A stretch of 64,000 nucleotides of DNA, from assembly GCA_023053685.1 (NCBI GenBank), contig JALIGW010000032.1:4854843-4918842 (forward strand), written 5' to 3'. The notes under the pieces were generated by a model. The model was not told where the DNA came from and did no database searches. It saw only the letters and a program-made list of their open reading frames with translations. Within the stretch, counting starts at the first letter, position 1. The number at the start of each line of letters is the position of its first letter. The DNA comes from Diadophis punctatus similis. Taxonomy: Eukaryota; Chordata; Lepidosauria; Squamata; Dipsadidae. Made by a program: the position numbers and the translations under genes. This document shows positions 55,421 to 64,000 of the stretch, one piece after another.

Positions 55421-55495
55421 TGGCAACGCCGCCCCCCGGTGACGTCAGAGGCGGCCTTGGCAACGCCTTCCCCCCGGTGACGTCAGAGGCGGCTT
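55421..55495 (-). promoter_or_regulatory. UBE2R2: Duplicated CRE module upstream of UBE2R2
   Basis: Full palindromic CREs TGACGTCA lie at 55440-55447 and 55478-55485. They sit in a directly repeated segment of about 38 bp that also carries TGGCAACG (an RFX-like half site on the minus strand). These are known CREB/ATF binding motifs; activity is inference. Confidence 0.7.
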
Positions 55496-55550
55496 TATTG
55501 GGAAGGTTTACGAGCGCTCAGATTGACTGGGCTGTTTCCCCCTCCTAACC

Positions 55551-55800
55551 CCGCCCTCTACGGTTATATCATTGGTTGCCTCCTAAGCTTAACTCTCATG
55601 GGTCACGCCCTAAAGGGAAGGGAGCCCCCCCCACTCTCCTCCAATGTTTAGATTAGTCCCGCCCTCTACTGTTATATCATTGGTTGCCTCCAAGCTTGAC
55701 TCTCATGGGTCACGCCCTAAAGGGAAGGGAGCGTTCGGCCATTGGCCACTGGTTGTTAAAAAGTTCTCAGCCTTCTTCAGGGATTGGCTGGTTGCCGGCT
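55551..55800 (-). promoter_or_regulatory. UBE2R2: 108-bp tandem duplication with CCAAT-box cluster
   Basis: CCGCCCTCTA begins at 55551 and again at 55659, and the shared unit includes TATATCATTGGTTGCCTCC and GGGTCACGCCCTAAAGGGAA. On the minus strand each unit has a CCAAT box, and two more ATTGG motifs lie at about 55741 and 55783. A cluster of NF-Y-type sites fits a divergent or strong housekeeping promoter. Confidence 0.7.
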
Positions 55801-56364
55801 GTGTTGTCCAAGCTCTTTGGCGGTGGGGGGGGCCTTTAGGCAGCTCTTAAATGGACGGAACAATTAAGACTTTGGAAAGGGGGGAGGGGAGGAGTTGACC
55901 GAAAGGATGTTTTCAATGAAAAAGAGGACATTCCCTCAGTGCTAATTTATTAGACGTTATTTCCAAAATCCTTTGCAATAATGAAGGTGGGAAATTAATT
56001 GTCATGAAAGGTGCAATAAAATGTAGGCAATGGATCAATTATATAATTGTCACAATATGTAATTGTAGTGTAGTGCCAATGTAGGCAATGGATCATGTGT
56101 GTATACACACACACACATACACACACACATATATATATATGTTTTCGCGGGTGTTTGTATGTAGGTCTTTGGTTATTCAGGTTTTCTCCGGCGTGAAATT
56201 GGAAGTGTCTTGGCGATGAGAAAACCCGAATTACCAAAGACCTACACACACACACACACACCGTATATATACACAGAGAAAGAGAGAAAGAGAGAAAGAG
56301 AGAGAGAACAGGGTTTATGCAATAAGTCAGATCACATTAATGCATTGGGCCAAATCATGTGTTA
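55801..56364. repeat. Mixed spacer with (CA)n/(TA)n and a hairpin-prone repeat
   Basis: CA and TA runs lie at about 56102-56140 and 56243-56275. Between them, TAGGTCTTTGGTTATTC and its near reverse complement GAATTACCAAAGACCTA can pair. The 56140-56250 segment looks like an interspersed repeat I cannot name. Confidence 0.55.
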
Positions 56365-56540
56365 ACCACCATTATTTATTTATTTATTTTGTGAGATTTA
56401 TATACCGCCTCACAGTGCAAGCACTCTCTAAGCGGTTTACACCAGTAAGCAATATATATTTATATTGCCCCCAACAATCTGGGTCCTCATTTTACCTACC
56501 TCGGAAGGATGGAAGGCTGAGTCAACCTTGAACCTTAACC
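56365..56540 (-). mobile_element. SINE, head-truncated
   Basis: The tail (TTATATACCGCCTCACAGTG) and body (GATGGAAGGCTGAGTCAACC) are present. The pol III promoter head is missing. Confidence 0.72.
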
Positions 56541-56662
56541 ATTAGGCTAAGCTTTGATGTAACCACAGATACAAGCCATAGTAAACCACCATAAACCAAG
56601 TTGAGCAGCCTGGTTATGGTCCAATAGTTTTACTGACCAGTACAGTATTATCTAGTCTAGTG

Positions 56663-56772
56663 TTTTTCAACCTTGGCAACTTAAGGACTGCAACTCCTAG
56701 AATTCTGTGCTGGCTAAGGGAATTCTGGGAGTTTAAAAGTCCACATAATGTTGCCAAGATTGAAAAACGCAG
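56663..56772. mobile_element. Palindromic MITE, decayed
   Basis: AGTGTTTTTCAACCTTGGCA and its near complement GCCAAGATTGAAAAACGC flank the CTAGAATTCTG / GGAATTCTGGGAG core. Confidence 0.68.
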
Positions 56773-56804
56773 CGATAGTCCCATGGCAAGCCTTGACAGT
56801 AGCA

Positions 56805-57000
56805 TAAACAACTTAGAACTTAGAATAATTTTATTGTCACTTTGAATGTACACTAATCAACATACATGAAAATTAAATTTCGTTGCCTACAGCTCTCAAA
56901 GGGTCCCCACCTCCAATATACGCTACATAAATATAACAAAATAAATAAATAAATACCAAATGATGCATACATACCCACATATATTCTATGACCCAGAGAA
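56805..57000 (-). mobile_element. LINE 3' tail of an unnamed family
   Basis: It shares TTTATTGTCACTTTGAATGT, then ACACTAATC and CAGCTCTCAAAGGGTC, with 48486-48650. Both copies are minus-oriented. Confidence 0.55.
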
Positions 57001-57307
57001 ACAACACAGTCCAGTTCGGATGTATACAAAATGAGAAATGTTCCGATGTTGTTAAATTTCTTAATTTGAACAGATTTCTAGTAGTCTGGATAAAATTTAT
57101 CATACTTTATCATTTTATAATTATACAGTATCAGTTATTGTTCTTGATATTTATATTCTGTTTATACCTTCATAATGACATTCAAGCTTTTAAAATCAAT
57201 GCAATATACTCTTATTTACAATAGATTAATAAAATGTTGAAAAGCTTTAATTTTTTTAGGTCAAATGTAAATTCCTTGTTTCTTTAATTTTATCTCCTTT
57301 TTGGTCT
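57001..57307. other. A/T-rich spacer, no gene recognised
   Basis: Nothing recognisable on either strand. Confidence 0.4.
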
Positions 57308-57532
57308 GTCTTATTTAAGGTGACCAGACGTCCCGATTTTGGCGGGACAGACCCGCTTTTTAATGATTTGTCCCGCGTCCCGCCCGCCTTCTTAAAAAGT
57401 CCCAATTTTTTGAAAGGGGCGAGGGAGGGCTGGGGGGCGGGCTCTCCTCTGCAGGGACGGCCGGCCGCGGCTCATGGGGAGCAAAAGACAAATACAATTT
57501 TCGGCGGGCACGGCTTTGCAAGGGCTCTTCAC

Positions 57533-57600
57533 AAGTTTGGCAAGTTTCACAAGAGCCGTTCGCGTGCAGGGCAGTTTATAAATAGCGGCCGCCAGGTAGG
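57533..57600 (+). promoter_or_regulatory. HES1-promoter-like block with TATA box (left arm)
   Basis: AAGTTTGGCAAGTTTCACAA followed by GAGCCGTTCGCGTGCAG, a TATAAATAG at 57577-57585 and GCGGCCGCCAGG closely resembles the vertebrate HES1 proximal promoter around its RBPJ sites, as I recall it. The RBPJ-type TTCACACG site of HES1 reads TTCACAAG here. The copy lies inside a transposon. Confidence 0.75.
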
Positions 57601-57803
57601 GAGCCGGCCGGGGTTGCGCAGGGCTGGGGGAGGCTCGCTAGCCCGGCAGCTCCGGCCGCAGGAAAGAGCGGGGGGGGTGCCGTACTGGGAAGGGCCAGCA
57701 GTCGCCGCCGCCTGAGGGGGCCACCCCCCCCGCCCACCCGCCCGCTTCGCTGCAGGGGACGCTGCACCGGATCCCGAGTCGCGCCGGCTCTCCCGCGGCC
57801 ACG

Positions 57804-57878
57804 ATGCCCGCCGACCTGATGGAGAAGAGCTCCTCCTCGCCCGCGGCGGCCATCCCGGCCAGCGCCGGAGGAGTCAAC
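57804..57878 (+). pseudogene. HES1/HES4-like N-terminal coding fragment (left arm)
   Basis: An ATG about 220 bp after the TATA box opens a frame beginning MPADLMEKSSSSPAAAIPAS. This matches the conserved start of HES1/HES4 transcriptional repressors (MPAD.MEK..SSP.A..PAS). Homology ends after about 22-25 residues, before the basic helix-loop-helix, and the frame then enters low-complexity and arm-palindrome sequence. The frame stays open to 58703 only because of GC content. It is a captured fragment, not a functional HES gene. Confidence 0.75.
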
Positions 57879-58358
57879 GCAGGACGCCCGCCCGCTGCCC
57901 ACGGCCGGCCCGAGCTGAGAGGCCTGCTGCTGCTGCTGCTGCGGCTGGGCCCCCAGTCCCGGCGGCGGGAAGGCTGCGGCGGCGGCCCCAGCCTGCTGAG
58001 CCAGCGCCGGCCGAGGGCCATGGATGCGACTCCTTCGCTCCGGCCGCCCCGCCCACCGCGACGCCGGCCTTTTCGAGAGGGCGGGGCTGCATCAGGCGCC
58101 GGGCATGCACTGGAGGGCGGTGAAGGACACGGTGGAGAGGCGCCTGCTGCAGCTCCGCCCTCTCGAAAAGGCTGGCGTCGCGGTGGGCGGGGCGGCCCGA
58201 GCGAAGGAGTCGCATCCATGGCCCTAGGGCCGGCGCTGGCTCAGCAGGCTGGGGCCGCCGCCGCAGCCTTCCCGCTGCCGGGACTGGGGGCCCAGCTGCA
58301 GCAGCAGCAGCAGGCCTCTCAGCTCGGGCCGGCTGTGGGCGGCAGGCGGGCGTCCTGC

Positions 58359-58433
58359 GTTGACTCCTCCGGCGCTGGCCAGGATGGCCGCCGCGGGCGA
58401 GGAGGAGCTCTTCTCCATCAGGTCGGTGGGCAT
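58359..58433 (-). pseudogene. HES1/HES4-like N-terminal coding fragment (right arm)
   Basis: On the minus strand an ATG at 58431-58433 opens MPTDLMEKSSSSPAAAILAS, differing from the left arm at two positions among the first 20. It mirrors the left-arm copy within the palindrome. Confidence 0.72.
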
Positions 58434-58664
58434 CGTGGCCGCGGGAGAGCCAGCGCGACTCGGGATCCGGTGCAGCGTCCCCTGCAGCGAAGCGGGCGGG
58501 CGGGCGGGCGGGCAGGTGGGGGGGTGTGGCCCCCTCAGGCGGCGGCGACTGCTGGCCCTTCCCAGTACGGCACCCCCCCCGCTCTTTCCTGCGGCCGGAG
58601 CTGCCGGGCTAGCGAGCCTCCCCCAGCCCTGCGCAACCCCGGCCGGCTCCCTACCTGGCGGCCG

Positions 58665-58706
58665 CTATTTATAAACTGCCCTGCACGCGAACGGCTCTTG
58701 TGAAAA
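58665..58706 (-). promoter_or_regulatory. HES1-promoter-like block with TATA box (right arm)
   Basis: The reverse complement contains TTTCACAAGAGCCGTTCGCG, then TGCAGGGCAGTTTATAAATA. It is the mirror of 57533-57600 but is cut short at its outer end. Confidence 0.75.
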
Positions 58707-58916
58707 GACATTAGCGGTGTTTTGCCCTCTGCGCATGCGCAGCGTTCTGCGCATGCGCAGAGGGCAAAACCCGGCGTCCAGGCGGCCCCGCCCCCCGTCG
58801 GTGTCCCGCTTAAAAAAAAAAATCTGGTCACTTTAGTCTTATTCTATATAATGTTTAATAATAAAGTGACAATAAAATGATAATAAATCTTTATGAGTAT
58901 ATATACACTATTAAGA

Positions 58917-60770
58917 ATTTACATCAGATCTTATTTAGTGGCAATAAGGGCGGCAAAACGATCTTATTTTTCCGCTCTTATTGCGTCCGCAGGTTCTCGC
59001 CCAGCCGCCTTGTTTAGGGTGACTCGCTCCCTCCTTGCAAAAGGGGGGAGCGAGGAACACTTACAAGGCAGAGCTGAGGAATTTGCTGAGTTTCTGTCGG
59101 ATAAAGTCGCTCAGATTCGGTCAAACCTGGACTCTAGCTGGGCAGAGTCCATAGAGTTGACAGGGGCTAGTCTTAGTCCACCATTATGGGAAGAGTTTGG
59201 GCCTGTTTCTCCTGAAGATGTGGACAGAGCTGTGGGGGCGATGGGTACCTCCACCTGTTTATTGGACCCGTGTCCCTCCTGGTTGGTTTCGGCCAGCAGA
59301 GAGGTGGCATGCGGCTGGATCCAGGCGGTGGTCACCGCTTCTTTGAGAGAGGGATCCGTACCGCAGTCATTAAAAGCTGCGGTGGTGAGACCCCTCCTGA
59401 AGAAGCCTTCCCTGGATCCAGCCGATTTGAAGAACTATCGTCCGGTCTCCAACTTGCCCTTTTTGGGGAAAGTTGTGGAGAAGGTGGTGGTTACTCAGCT
59501 TCTGCAGTTTCTGGATGAAACAGAGCATCTAGATCCTTATCAGTCGGGTTTCAGGCGCGGCTACAGTACAGAAACTGCCTTGGTCGCCCTGATGGATGAT
59601 CTCTGGCGGGCCCGGGATGGGGGTAATTCCTCCATCCTGGTGCTACTTGACCTCTCAGCGGCGTTCGATACCATCGACCATGGTATCCTTCTGCATCGTC
59701 TCGGCGAGTTGGGGGTGGGAGGCACCGTTTTACGGTGGTTCTCCTCTTATCTCGCCGGCAGGATGTAGTCGGTGTTGACAGGAGGACAGAGATCGTCCCC
59801 TAGGCCCCTATTATGTGGGGTGCCTCAGGGGTCGGTTCTCTCACCCATCCTGTTTAACATTTACATGAAACCGCTGGGGGAGATCATCTGCAGACATGGG
59901 GTGCGTTACCACCAGTACGCTGATGACACCCAGCTGTACATCACCACCCCGTCTGACTTCAGGGAGGCAGTTGATGTAATGTGCCAATGCCTGGACGACA
60001 TTAGGATCTGGATGGGGAGGAACAGACTCAGACTTAATCCCGACAAGACTGAGTGGCTTTGGATATTGCCTCCTAAGGACCATGACAATTGTCCCTCCTT
60101 GACGTTCGAGGGAGTGAAATTGACCCCCTCGGATCAGGTCCGCAACTTGGGGGTCCTCCTAGATCCACAGCTAAAATTGGATCATCATCTCTCTGCTGTG
60201 GCTAGGGGGGCCTTTGCACAGGTTCGCCTGGTGCACCAGTTGCGGCCATATTTGGAGAAGGAGGCTCTACTTACGGTCACTCATGCCCTTGTCACCTCGC
60301 GTTTGGACTACTGCAACGCGCTCTACATGGGGCTACCCTTGAAGAGTATCCGGAGACTCCAGTTGGTACAAAATGCGGCTGCGCGTGCTGTGGTGGGTGT
60401 GCCAAGGTACACCCACGTGACACCTGTACTCCGCCAGCTGCATTGGTTGCCCATCGGTCTCCGGGTCTGATTCAAGGTGTTGATCACCATCTTTAAAGCC
60501 CTTCATGGCTTAGGACCAGGTTATCTCCGGGACCGCATTCTGCCTCATACTTCCCTTCGACCGGTTAGGGCCCACAGAGTTGGCCTCCGCCAGGTCCCAT
60601 CGGCTAAGCAATGCCTGGCTGGCGGGCCCTAGGGGGAGAGCCTTCTCTGTGGCAGGCCCCACGCTCTGGAACCAACTTCCCCCAGAGACCCGAACCATCC
60701 CCACTCTGCTGGCCTTCCGAAAAGCCGTCAAGACATGGCTTTTCCTGCAGGCTGAGGGGAGAGCGTAATT
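58917..60770 (+). pseudogene. LINE reverse transcriptase, broken by stops
   Basis: It encodes AVVRPLLKKPSLDPADLKNY, then RPVSNLPFLGK, DPYQSGFRRGYSTETALVAL, LLDLSAAFDTIDH, GVPQGSVLSPILFNIYMKPL and the catalytic YADDTQLY (59916-59939). These are RT motifs 0 to 5 in order, then the thumb region. A TAG at 59766-59768 replaces CAG of the neighbouring copy, and a TGA at 60468-60470 replaces CAA. The endonuclease domain and first ORF are absent. It is a dead copy. Confidence 0.83.
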
Positions 60771-60945
60771 CATTGGGCTCACCCCAAGTATGTATGATCA
60801 TTGAATGGATATTGGATGTTTTTAATACTATGGTTTTAATTCTTATATTTGTTTTTAAAATGTATATTTATATTGGTTTCTTGTATTTTTTCTGTTGTGC
60901 GCCGCCCTGAGTCCTTCGGGAGTTGGGCGGCATATAAGAACACCA
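58917..60945 (+). mobile_element. L2/CR1-superfamily LINE, 5'-truncated
   Basis: It carries part of ORF2 (linker and most of the reverse transcriptase) and the 3' tail CGCCGCCCTGAGTCCTTCGG, which ends in an AAAT array. It is about 2 kb long. Two in-frame stops break the protein. It begins 80 bp after the fold-back hAT element. Family level (L2 versus another CR1 branch) is uncertain. Confidence 0.82.
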
Positions 60946-60947
60946 AA

Positions 60948-61038
<91 letters not shown>

Positions 61039-61040
61039 AT
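60944..61040. repeat. (AAAT)n microsatellite at a LINE tail
   Basis: About 24 uninterrupted AAAT units directly continue the LINE's terminal repeat. Confidence 0.95.
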
Positions 61041-61168
61041 ATAGGTAATATAATAAAATGTGAGCATAAGGTTGGATTTCCTGAGAATAATTTATAGGAC
61101 ACGAACAATACTTTTCCTATGTAAATTTCTTTTGGGCTGCTGATCTTAAATCTTACTTCAAGTAGTTA

Positions 61169-61665
61169 CAGGCAGCCCTTGACTTATGACCACAATGGAG
61201 CCTAACATTTATGTTGTTAAGTGAGACATTTGTTAAGTGAGCTTTGCCCCATTTTATGACCTTTCTTGCCACAGTTGTTAAGTGAATCACTGAAGTGATT
61301 AAGTTAGTAATAGGGTTGTTAAGTGAATCTGGCTTTCTCCATGGACTTTGCTTGTCAGAGGGTCACAACGGGATAGCAATAGCAATAGCACTTAGACTTA
61401 TACTGCTTCATAGGGCTTCATATGCCTTATATACCGCTTCATAGGGCTTTACAGCCCTCTCTAAGCAGTTTACAGAGTTCAGCATATTCATGGGATCACG
61501 TGACCTCGGGACACAGTAACCGTCATAAATATGGGTCAGTTGCCAAGCATCCAAATTTTGAGCATGTGACCATGACAGATGCTGCAAAGGTCGTAAGTGT
61601 GAGGAATGGTCACAAATCACATTTTTAGTGCCGTTGCAACTTCGACCATCACTAAATTAACTACC
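61169..61665. mobile_element. TCCTCGACTTACG-type MITE split by a SINE fragment
   Basis: The MITE starts ACAGGCAGCCCTTGACTTAT and breaks at about 61370. It resumes at about 61489 (ATGGGATCACGTGACCTCGG). The gap holds a minus SINE tail (TAGCAATAGCAATAGCACTT through AGCAGTTTACAGAGTTCAGC) that has a small internal duplication. Confidence 0.7.
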
Positions 61666-61774
61666 TATATAGTGGTTTGGGACAGATTGAGTAAGATACC
61701 CTTGGTTGACATACTGCGCGCTCCCCGACCATAGGAATATTCTTCGTTTTGGCTCAGGACAGTAGTTCATCTCA
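61666..61774. other. No gene recognised
   Basis: Short spacer. Confidence 0.35.
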
Positions 61775-62016
61775 TAAACTATAGTTAAAGAAACTATGGC
61801 TTCTTATAAATTGTGGTTTATCCAAAAACTACAGCTAAGCAAACTATGGCTTTTTGTAAATTGTGATTTATCCAATAAACTGCAACTAAACAAACTATGG
61901 CTTCTTATAATTATGGCTTATCCAATAAACAAACTATGGCTTCTTGTAAATTGTAGTTTATCCAAAAACTACAACTAAACAAATGGTGGCTTTTTATAAA
62001 TTGTGATTTATCCAAT
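61775..62016. repeat. Minisatellite of about 60-bp units
   Basis: Four to five imperfect copies of a unit with AAACTATGGCTTCTTATAAA, TTGTGGTTTATCC and AAAAACTACA. The LINE copy starting at about 62017 is fused directly to its end. Confidence 0.82.
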
Positions 62017-63630
62017 GTGCCTCCACCTGTTTATTGGACCCGTGCCCCTCCTGGCTGGTTTCGGCCAGCAGGGAGGTGACACGTGGCTGGATCCGGGCGG
62101 TGGTCATCGCTTCTTTGGAGGAGGGATCCGTACCGCAGTCGTTAAAAACTGCGGTGGTGAGACCCCTCCTGAAGAAGCCTTCCCTGGATCCAGCTGATTT
62201 GAAGAACTATCGTCCGGTCTCCAACTTACCTTTTTTAGGGAAAGTTGTGGAGAAGGTGGTGGCTACTCAGCTTCTAAGACTTTTGGATGAAACAGATCAT
62301 CTAGATGCCTATCAGTCGGGTTTCAGGCGCGGCTACAGTACAGAAACTGCCTTGGTCGCTCTGATGGATGATCTCTGGCGGGCCCGGGACAGCGGAAATT
62401 CCTCCATCCTGGTGCTACTTGACCTCTCAGCGGCTTTCGATACCATCAACCCTGGTATCCTTCTGCATCGTCTCGGCGAGTTGGGAGTGGGAGGCACCGT
62501 TTTACGGTGGTTCTCCTCTTATCTCGCCAATAGGATGCAGTCGGTGTTAGCAGGAGGGCAGAGATCGTCCCCTAGGCCCCTTTTATGCGGGGTGCCTCAG
62601 GGGTCGGTTCTCTCGCCCATCCTGTTTAACATTTACATGAAACCGCTGGGGGAGATCATCCGCAGACATGGGGTGTGTTTCCACCAGTACGCTGATGACA
62701 CCCAGCTGTACATCACCACCCCGTCTGAATTCAGTGTGGCAGTTGATGTAATGTGCCGGTGCCTGGACGACGTTAGGATCTGGATGGGGAGGAACAGACT
62801 CAGACTCAACCCCGACAAGACTGAGTGGCTTTGGATATTGCCTCCTAAGGACTATGTCAACTGTCCCTCCTTGGTCTTCGAGGGAGCGAAACTGACTCCC
62901 TCAGACCAGGCCCGCAACTTGGGGGTCCTCCTAGATCCACAGCTGAAATTGGACCATCATCCTACGGCTGTGGCTAGGGGGGCCTTTGCACAGGTCCGCC
63001 TGGTGCACCAGCTGCGGCCATACCTGGAGAAGGAGGCTCTACTCACGGTCACTCATGCCCTTGTCACCTCCCGCCTGGACTACTGCAACGCGCTCTACAT
63101 GGGGCTACCCTTGAAGAGAATCCGGAGACTTCAGTTGGTGCAAAATGCGGCTGCGCGTGCTGTGGTGGGTGTGCCTAGGTACACCCACGTGACACCTATA
63201 CTCCGCCAGCTGCATTGGTTGCCCATCGGTCTCCGGGTCCAATTCAAGGTGTTGATCATCATCTTTAAAGCCCTTCATGGCTTAGGACCAGGTTATCTCC
63301 GGGACCGCATTCTGCCTCATACTTCCCTCCGACCGGTTAGGGCCCACAGAGTTGGCCTCCTCTGGGTCCCGTCGGCCAAGCAAGGAGTGCCTTCTCTGTG
63401 GCGGGCCCGGCGCTCTGGAACCAACTGCCTCCAGAGACCCGAACCATCCCCACCCTGCTGGCCTTCCGAAAAGCCGTTAAGACATGACTCTTCCTGCAGG
63501 CTGGGGGTAGAGCCTAATCCATCTGTGCTCTCCCCCGGGTATGTCTGATTGTTGGATGGTTTTTTTTAATATGAATTTTTAATTTTTATATTTGTTTTTA
63601 ATTTAACATTTATTATCGGTGATTCTTGTA
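62017..63630 (+). mobile_element. L2/CR1-superfamily LINE, second copy
   Basis: It is the same family as 58917-60945 and begins abruptly at CCTCCACCTGTTTATTGGAC, truncated relative to the first copy. Sequence agreement with the first copy is high by eye. The 3' tail is interrupted near 63630 before the CGCCGCCCTGAG block. Confidence 0.83.
62034..63548 (+). CDS. LINE reverse transcriptase, uninterrupted partial ORF
   Basis: This 504-codon frame is without stops. It begins inside the RT lead-in (MDPCPSWLVSASREVTRG, an internal codon rather than the true start) and carries LKNYRPVSNLPFLGKVVEK, QSGFRRGYSTETALVALMDD, LLDLSAAFDTIN, GVPQGSVLSPILFNIYMKPL and YADDTQLY at 62688-62711. The LGVLLDPQL and QLVQNAAARAVVGVPRYTHV C-terminal blocks follow. 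It lacks the endonuclease and first ORF, so it is not autonomous. The absence of stops suggests relatively recent insertion. This is a transposon protein, not a host gene. Confidence 0.85.
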   Translation: MDPCPSWLVSASREVTRGWIRAVVIASLEEGSVPQSLKTAVVRPLLKKPSLDPADLKNYRPVSNLPFLGKVVEKVVATQLLRLLDETDHLDAYQSGFRRGYSTETALVALMDDLWRARDSGNSSILVLLDLSAAFDTINPGILLHRLGELGVGGTVLRWFSSYLANRMQSVLAGGQRSSPRPLLCGVPQGSVLSPILFNIYMKPLGEIIRRHGVCFHQYADDTQLYITTPSEFSVAVDVMCRCLDDVRIWMGRNRLRLNPDKTEWLWILPPKDYVNCPSLVFEGAKLTPSDQARNLGVLLDPQLKLDHHPTAVARGAFAQVRLVHQLRPYLEKEALLTVTHALVTSRLDYCNALYMGLPLKRIRRLQLVQNAAARAVVGVPRYTHVTPILRQLHWLPIGLRVQFKVLIIIFKALHGLGPGYLRDRILPHTSLRPVRAHRVGLLWVPSAKQGVPSLWRARRSGTNCLQRPEPSPPCWPSEKPLRHDSSCRLGVEPNPSVLSPGYV

Positions 63631-63632
63631 TT

Positions 63633-63878
63633 GTTATAAGGAAATATCCTTTTAGGTTCAGTTCCAAGTGGGGAAAAAGACACTGGATTCATGAAGGTTG
63701 CTTGGAAGTTAAACCTACTTCCCAATGGCCAAGGCCTAATAAATTTATTTAGGCCAGGATCATTGAAGAGGCTAGCTTGGAAATCCAGCTGGCTCGCCAA
63801 TTGTTATAAGGAAATATCTTTCTAGGTTCAGTTCCAAGTGGGGAAAAAGACACTGGATTCATGAAGGTTGCTTGGAAG
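63633..63878. repeat. Direct repeat, possible LTR-type element edge
   Basis: About 78 bp starting TTGTTATAAGGAAATATC and containing GTGGGGAAAAAGACACTGGA occurs at 63633-63711 and again at 63801-63879, 168 bp apart. The second copy runs on past the point where the first stops (GAAGGTTTAATGGTGGACAG). The TGTTATAAGG start would fit an LTR, but the window ends too soon. Confidence 0.55.
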
Positions 63879-63879
63879 G

Positions 63880-64000
63880 AAGGTTTAATGGTGGACAGGA
63901 GCACATGGCAGGAGCCCCTGTACAGAAAAGGTAACTTACATGGTTCCAGGTGTGGTGAAGAGAAAAAAGAGAGAGAGATATGCTGAGTTCCTGGTTTTTA
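63880..64000. other. Edge sequence, unassigned
   Basis: Continuation of the repeat described above, followed by an AGAGAGAGAT run at 63968-63980. Nothing further is recognisable. Confidence 0.3.

Larger units (their letters stand above)
54590..55490. promoter_or_regulatory. UBE2R2: CpG island at the UBE2R2 5' end
   Basis: This GC-rich, CpG-dense block covers exon 1, its 5' leader and the proximal promoter. It contains CGG/CCG runs at about 55010-55032 and many GGGGAGGGG motifs. It contrasts sharply with the A/T-rich flanks. The transcription start cannot be placed by eye. Confidence 0.85.
57316..58835. mobile_element. Fold-back hAT-type element carrying HES1-like promoter sequence
   Basis: The ends TAAGGTGACCAGACGT and AATCTGGTCACTTTA are inverted repeats, flanked by a perfect 8-bp duplication GTCTTATT (57308-57315 and 58836-58843). 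Inside is a GC-rich palindrome of two arms of about 550 bp, centred near 58120. Each arm contains, in the same order, a HES1-promoter-like block, a TATA box and a HES-like start codon and N-terminus. No transposase is present. The right side also has a TGCGCATGCGCA hairpin at 58728-58762. This is best read as a nonautonomous hAT that captured host gene sequence and then became a palindrome. Confidence 0.85.

Noticed and set aside
57804..58703. A 299-codon open frame in the GC-rich fold-back element
   Set aside because: Only the first 20-25 residues resemble HES proteins. The rest is the GC-rich palindrome read through, with equally long frames on the other strand.

Overview
This is a vertebrate genome window, almost certainly from a squamate and most likely an advanced (colubroid) snake. 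Evidence: CR1-L3 LINE 3' ends that run into AATAG/ATTCT pentanucleotide arrays (the published snake pattern of microsatellite seeding), a BovB/RTE fragment, Sauria-like tRNA SINEs, a SPIN-like hAT element and a very high density of short DNA transposons. There are no bacterial or phage features. The species call is inference; the repeat structure is read directly.

Only one host coding exon is convincing: the first coding exon of UBE2R2 (a CDC34-family ubiquitin-conjugating enzyme) on the minus strand at 54720-54896, inside a CpG island of about 0.9 kb. Its promoter side (55400-55800) has two TGACGTCA (CRE) motifs in a 38-bp duplication and a CCAAT-box cluster in a 108-bp tandem duplication. 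Intron 1 opens with an 0.8-kb degenerate minisatellite. No later UBE2R2 exon is seen, so 1-54719 is probably largely UBE2R2 intron 1, and 55500-64000 lies upstream of the gene.

The rest is a dense, nested repeat landscape. 1-5000: hAT elements and Penelope-like repeats with hammerhead-like motifs, including three identical 141-bp units. 5000-13000: MITEs, SINEs and a CR1-L3 element with microsatellites. 13400-16400: a large inverted repeat enclosing an ATTCT array, a solo LTR, a hAT element and a SPIN-like element. 17000-36000: CR1 fragments, a deleted hAT with another hAT inside it, long polypurine tracts, TA-flanked mariner-like elements and BovB. 36000-50500: SINEs, an L1 3' end, four-layer nesting in CR1 copies, a hAT with a transposase remnant, and solo LTRs. 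57300-58840: a fold-back hAT-type element with a perfect 8-bp target duplication; both arms carry a sequence resembling the HES1 promoter and HES N-terminus. 58900-63600: two L2/CR1-superfamily LINE copies, one with an uninterrupted 504-codon reverse transcriptase reading frame.

Many insertions were resolved by eye through exact 8-bp (hAT), 5-bp (LTR) or TA target duplications, so relative insertion order can often be read. The most unusual object is the HES1-promoter-bearing fold-back transposon.
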